Positions 61,861 through 64,000 of a stretch of 64,000 nt of DNA are shown one piece after another. How positions within the stretch are numbered: position 1 is the stretch's first letter; each line of letters opens with the position of its first letter. Below the pieces are notes generated by a model, which was not told where the DNA came from, searched no databases, and was given only the letters and a program-made list of their open reading frames with translations. A program made the position numbers and the translations under genes. The DNA is taken from NCBI RefSeq assembly GCF_000720255.1, contig NZ_JOJE01000011.1, forward strand, positions 186,001-250,000, written 5' to 3'. Origin of the DNA: Streptomyces griseus subsp. griseus. Lineage in GTDB: Bacteria; Actinomycetota; Actinomycetes; Streptomycetales; Streptomycetaceae.

Positions 61861-62694
61861 TCAGCGGACGACCGGGACGAGCGTGAGGTACGCGAGACCC
61901 AGGATGCCGCGGTAGCCCAGCCACTGGGCGCGGTGCCGGTCGAGGCGCTCGCGGGTCTCGGCGGCGAGCGGATGGTCGCCGTGCTCCGCGAGCCACACCT
62001 CCACGTCCGCCTGGTACGCCGACTCGAACGCCTCCCACTCGTCGAGGCCCGCGGTCTCGATCCACTCGGGCCGGAATCCGGACGCCACCGCGAGGTCGAC
62101 CAGCGCCGCGAGGTCGTACTGGTCGGTGACCTTGGCCTCCGGCCACATCCGGGACAGTTCGGCGGCGCTCGGCTCCCGCTCCCAGAAGCACTCGCCGAGC
62201 AGCACGCGCCCACCGTCCGCCACCAGCCGACGCAGCTCGCGCAGCGCCTCGGCGGTGTGCCCGGGAGGCTCGGACGCGCTCAGGGCGTGACTGGCGCCCA
62301 GGCACAGCACCAGATCCGCCGGCCCGCGCTGTGTCGCCGCGGCGGACTCCTCCACGAACTCCACCCGCTCCCCGAGCGCCCGTGCCGCCGCGTTGCGCCG
62401 CCCCCGCGCCAGGTCTTCGCCGTTGAGGTCCACACCGACACCACGTGCGCCCGGTACGGCCTCCAGGACGCGCAGCATCAGCTCGCCCCAGCCGCAGCCG
62501 AGGTCGAGAACCGTGCCGGTCGTCGGCGTCGCGAGCCGCCGCACCAACTCCGTGGCGCGGGCCTCGGACAACGGGCCGTGGAAGGTGAGCCGGGTCAGTC
62601 GGGGCGGGCCGTCGGCAGGGGGTGTCGCATGCGAAGCCGGGGCCGATGCCGTGTCCGGGGCGACGGGCTGGGGCGGGATGTCCATGTCGGTCAT
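61861..62694 (-). CDS. SAM-dependent methyltransferase, class I
   Basis: The 277-residue enzyme has the SAM-binding motif GTVLDLGCGWGELMLRVLEAVPGARGVGVDLN, the acidic loop VEFVEESAAA, and post-motif LVLCLGASHAL and VADGGRVLLGECFWE. The later EWEAFESAYQADVEVWL and AQWLGYRGILGLAYLTLVPV match a group of small-molecule methyltransferases in actinomycetes. It is convergent with the MFS gene (10 bp between stops). The substrate is unknown. Confidence 0.85.
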   Translation of the reverse strand: MTDMDIPPQPVAPDTASAPASHATPPADGPPRLTRLTFHGPLSEARATELVRRLATPTTGTVLDLGCGWGELMLRVLEAVPGARGVGVDLNGEDLARGRRNAAARALGERVEFVEESAAATQRGPADLVLCLGASHALSASEPPGHTAEALRELRRLVADGGRVLLGECFWEREPSAAELSRMWPEAKVTDQYDLAALVDLAVASGFRPEWIETAGLDEWEAFESAYQADVEVWLAEHGDHPLAAETRERLDRHRAQWLGYRGILGLAYLTLVPVVR

Positions 62695-62785
62695 GGGCGC
62701 ACGCTAGTTCGGGGCGCGGGACACGGGACACCGAATAAACGACCGGCGTTCCGCTCGCACCGGCGACCGCTGGAACCCGCGCGCC

Positions 62786-63610
62786 CTACGGGGTCACCGT
62801 GAAGTTGCGCAGTATCGCCGCCGCCAACTCCTGGTCGCCCTCCGTCTTGACGCGGTCCGCGACCGCCTCCGGGGTCACCCGGCCGCAGGCCAGGCGGACG
62901 TACGTCTCCCAGTCGAGGGTGAGGGAGGCGGCGGGGCCGAGGGCGGGGGCCGTTTCGAGGGTGCCGCGGCCCTGGATGTCGACCCTTATCGTGCGCAGGA
63001 ACTCGATCGGGCCGTGCACGTCGAAGACGATGGCCGAACTGCGGGGCGCGTCGGCCTTCTCGGCGACGATCGACGGGAGCGCGGCGAGGAGCACGTCACG
63101 GGTGACGTGTGCGCCGGGGGAGTCGAGGTTGCCGGGGACGCCGAGGGCGGTGCGCAGGTCCTGCTCGTGCACCCACACGTTGAACGCGTGGTTGCGCATG
63201 GACTCCTCGAGGGTGAGCTCCGCGCCGAGGGGGCCGCGCACCTTCGTACCGGGGTCACGGGACTCGTTGCGCAGCTGGCGGTTGCGGCGGATGACCATGT
63301 ACTCCAGCTCGGACGTCATCTCCGGCGCCGTGTGGTGACGGCGGACGTCGACCTGCATCTCCATGTAGCGCTGGTGTTCGTTGGTGACGTGGAACAGGTC
63401 GCGCGGGAGCGAGTGGATGGGGCGCGGGTCGCCGAGCATCTCGGAGTCCAGGCCGATGACGTGCGACACGATGTCGCGCACCGACCAGCCCGGGCATGGT
63501 GTGCGGCGGTTCCAGTCTGCCTCCACCAGCGGCAGCACCAGCTCGGATATCGCTTCGATGGAGTGGGTCCAGGCGTCGGCGTAGGGCTGGAGAGTGGGAT
63601 GCAGACTCAC
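62786..63610 (-). CDS. Mycothiol-dependent maleylpyruvate isomerase family protein
   Basis: The 274-residue protein starts at GTG 63610 with GAGGGG upstream. The N-terminal DinB-like metal-binding domain reads LVEADWNRRTPCPGWSVRDIVSHVIGLDSEMLG and ESMRNHAFNVWVHEQDLRTALG. The His residues in SHVIG and HEQDLR are the expected ligands. A C-terminal SCP2-like domain (SLTLDWETYVRLACGRVTPEA) completes the family layout. The reaction and substrate are unknown. It is divergent from the nitrilase gene. Confidence 0.88.
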   Translation of the reverse strand: MSLHPTLQPYADAWTHSIEAISELVLPLVEADWNRRTPCPGWSVRDIVSHVIGLDSEMLGDPRPIHSLPRDLFHVTNEHQRYMEMQVDVRRHHTAPEMTSELEYMVIRRNRQLRNESRDPGTKVRGPLGAELTLEESMRNHAFNVWVHEQDLRTALGVPGNLDSPGAHVTRDVLLAALPSIVAEKADAPRSSAIVFDVHGPIEFLRTIRVDIQGRGTLETAPALGPAASLTLDWETYVRLACGRVTPEAVADRVKTEGDQELAAAILRNFTVTP

Positions 63611-63791
63611 GGAACGGGACCCCTCGGCGGTCGGTACACGGGCGGATTGTGGCGGCGTTGCCAGTGGGAGGTGGCTGCTGACGTGGGTGTCTTGGAACGC
63701 TAAGTTACGCTGCTGTGAGGCACCCCGGCAGTGCTTTCGTGTGACGATCGTAGGCCCGTGTGAACGACTCGAATGCCAGGGCGGTGGTAGT

Positions 63792-64000
63792 GTGCGCGCC
63801 TCTTTGATCCAGATCGCCGTGGACGAGGGCGAATCAGTCGAATCCCGGCGGCGGCGAGTGGCCGGGCTGGTACGCGAGCAGGCCGGGGCCGATCTCGTCG
63901 TACTGCCCGAGCTGTGGACGACCGGAGCGTTCGCGTACGAGGGGTTCGGCGCCGAGGCCGAGCCGCTGGATGGGCCGACGCACGAGGCGATGGCCAAGGC
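63792..64000 (+). CDS. Carbon-nitrogen hydrolase (nitrilase family), N-terminal part, cut by window end
   Basis: The frame from GTG 63792 reads VRASLIQIAVDEGESVESRRRRVAGLVREQAGADLVVLPELWTTGAFAYEGFGAEAEPLDGPTHEAMAK and is open at the window edge. LVVLPELWTTG contains the catalytic Glu of the Glu-Lys-Cys triad; the other residues lie beyond the window. Members hydrolyse amides or nitriles, for example omega-amidase or N-carbamoyl hydrolase. Confidence 0.85.
   Translation, partial: MRASLIQIAVDEGESVESRRRRVAGLVREQAGADLVVLPELWTTGAFAYEGFGAEAEPLDGPTHEAMAK

Overview
This 64 kb window is high-GC actinobacterial DNA with strong third-position GC bias, frequent GTG starts and TGATG/ATGA gene overlaps. 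Gene content points to Streptomyces: CrgA, class E sortases, the fhaAB-pstP-rodA-pbpA-pknB set, two branched-chain alpha-keto acid dehydrogenase (BCKDH) operons and Bpa. From memory, the order resembles the S. coelicolor SCO38xx core region near oriC. A perfect ParB site (parS), a near-match to it and many DnaA boxes agree with a location near the origin. No plasmid, phage or CRISPR array is seen.

Layout. 1-5 kb: the end of a rhomboid protease, crgA, a DUF881 protein, then an overlapping operon of three class E sortases with a small membrane protein and a glutamine amidotransferase. 5-6.1 kb: a frameshifted Mrr-like nuclease gene. 6.2-14.4 kb, minus strand: the envelope-growth and signalling operon fhaA-fhaB-pstP-rodA-pbpA-pknB. 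14.8-17.5 kb: tRNA-Leu(CAG), then a small accessory stretch (a decayed transposase, a six-cysteine secreted protein and a small membrane protein) bracketed by two related long palindromes. 17.7-22.1 kb: a mycothiol-type enzyme, a TetR regulator with a divergent gene, and an MFS exporter fused to three Ig-like domains. 22.3-27 kb: DUF2252, J-like, rhodanese and acyl-CoA dehydrogenase genes.

27-42 kb is the catabolic heart: paaABCDE (phenylacetyl-CoA epoxidase), paaN, paaH, a PaaR-like TetR regulator, an Lrp regulator and the first BCKDH operon. One palindrome, ACCGAnCnnTCGGT, lies in front of paaA, between paaN and paaH, and between lrp and bkdA. This suggests a single TetR regulon joining phenylacetate and branched-chain keto acid breakdown. 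A DUF5819/HTTM/TrmH operon is embedded between the paa blocks.

42-64 kb: a MobA-like gene and moeA (parS on the moeA stop codon), a K+ channel head-to-head with a soluble RCK paralogue, a DrrAB-type ABC exporter, a quinone oxidoreductase, bpa, two divergent Ser/Thr kinases, the second BCKDH/PDH-type operon behind a repeat-rich 500 bp leader, a K15-like DD-carboxypeptidase, a GntR-MFS pair, a methyltransferase, a second mycothiol-type enzyme, and the start of a nitrilase-family gene cut by the window end.
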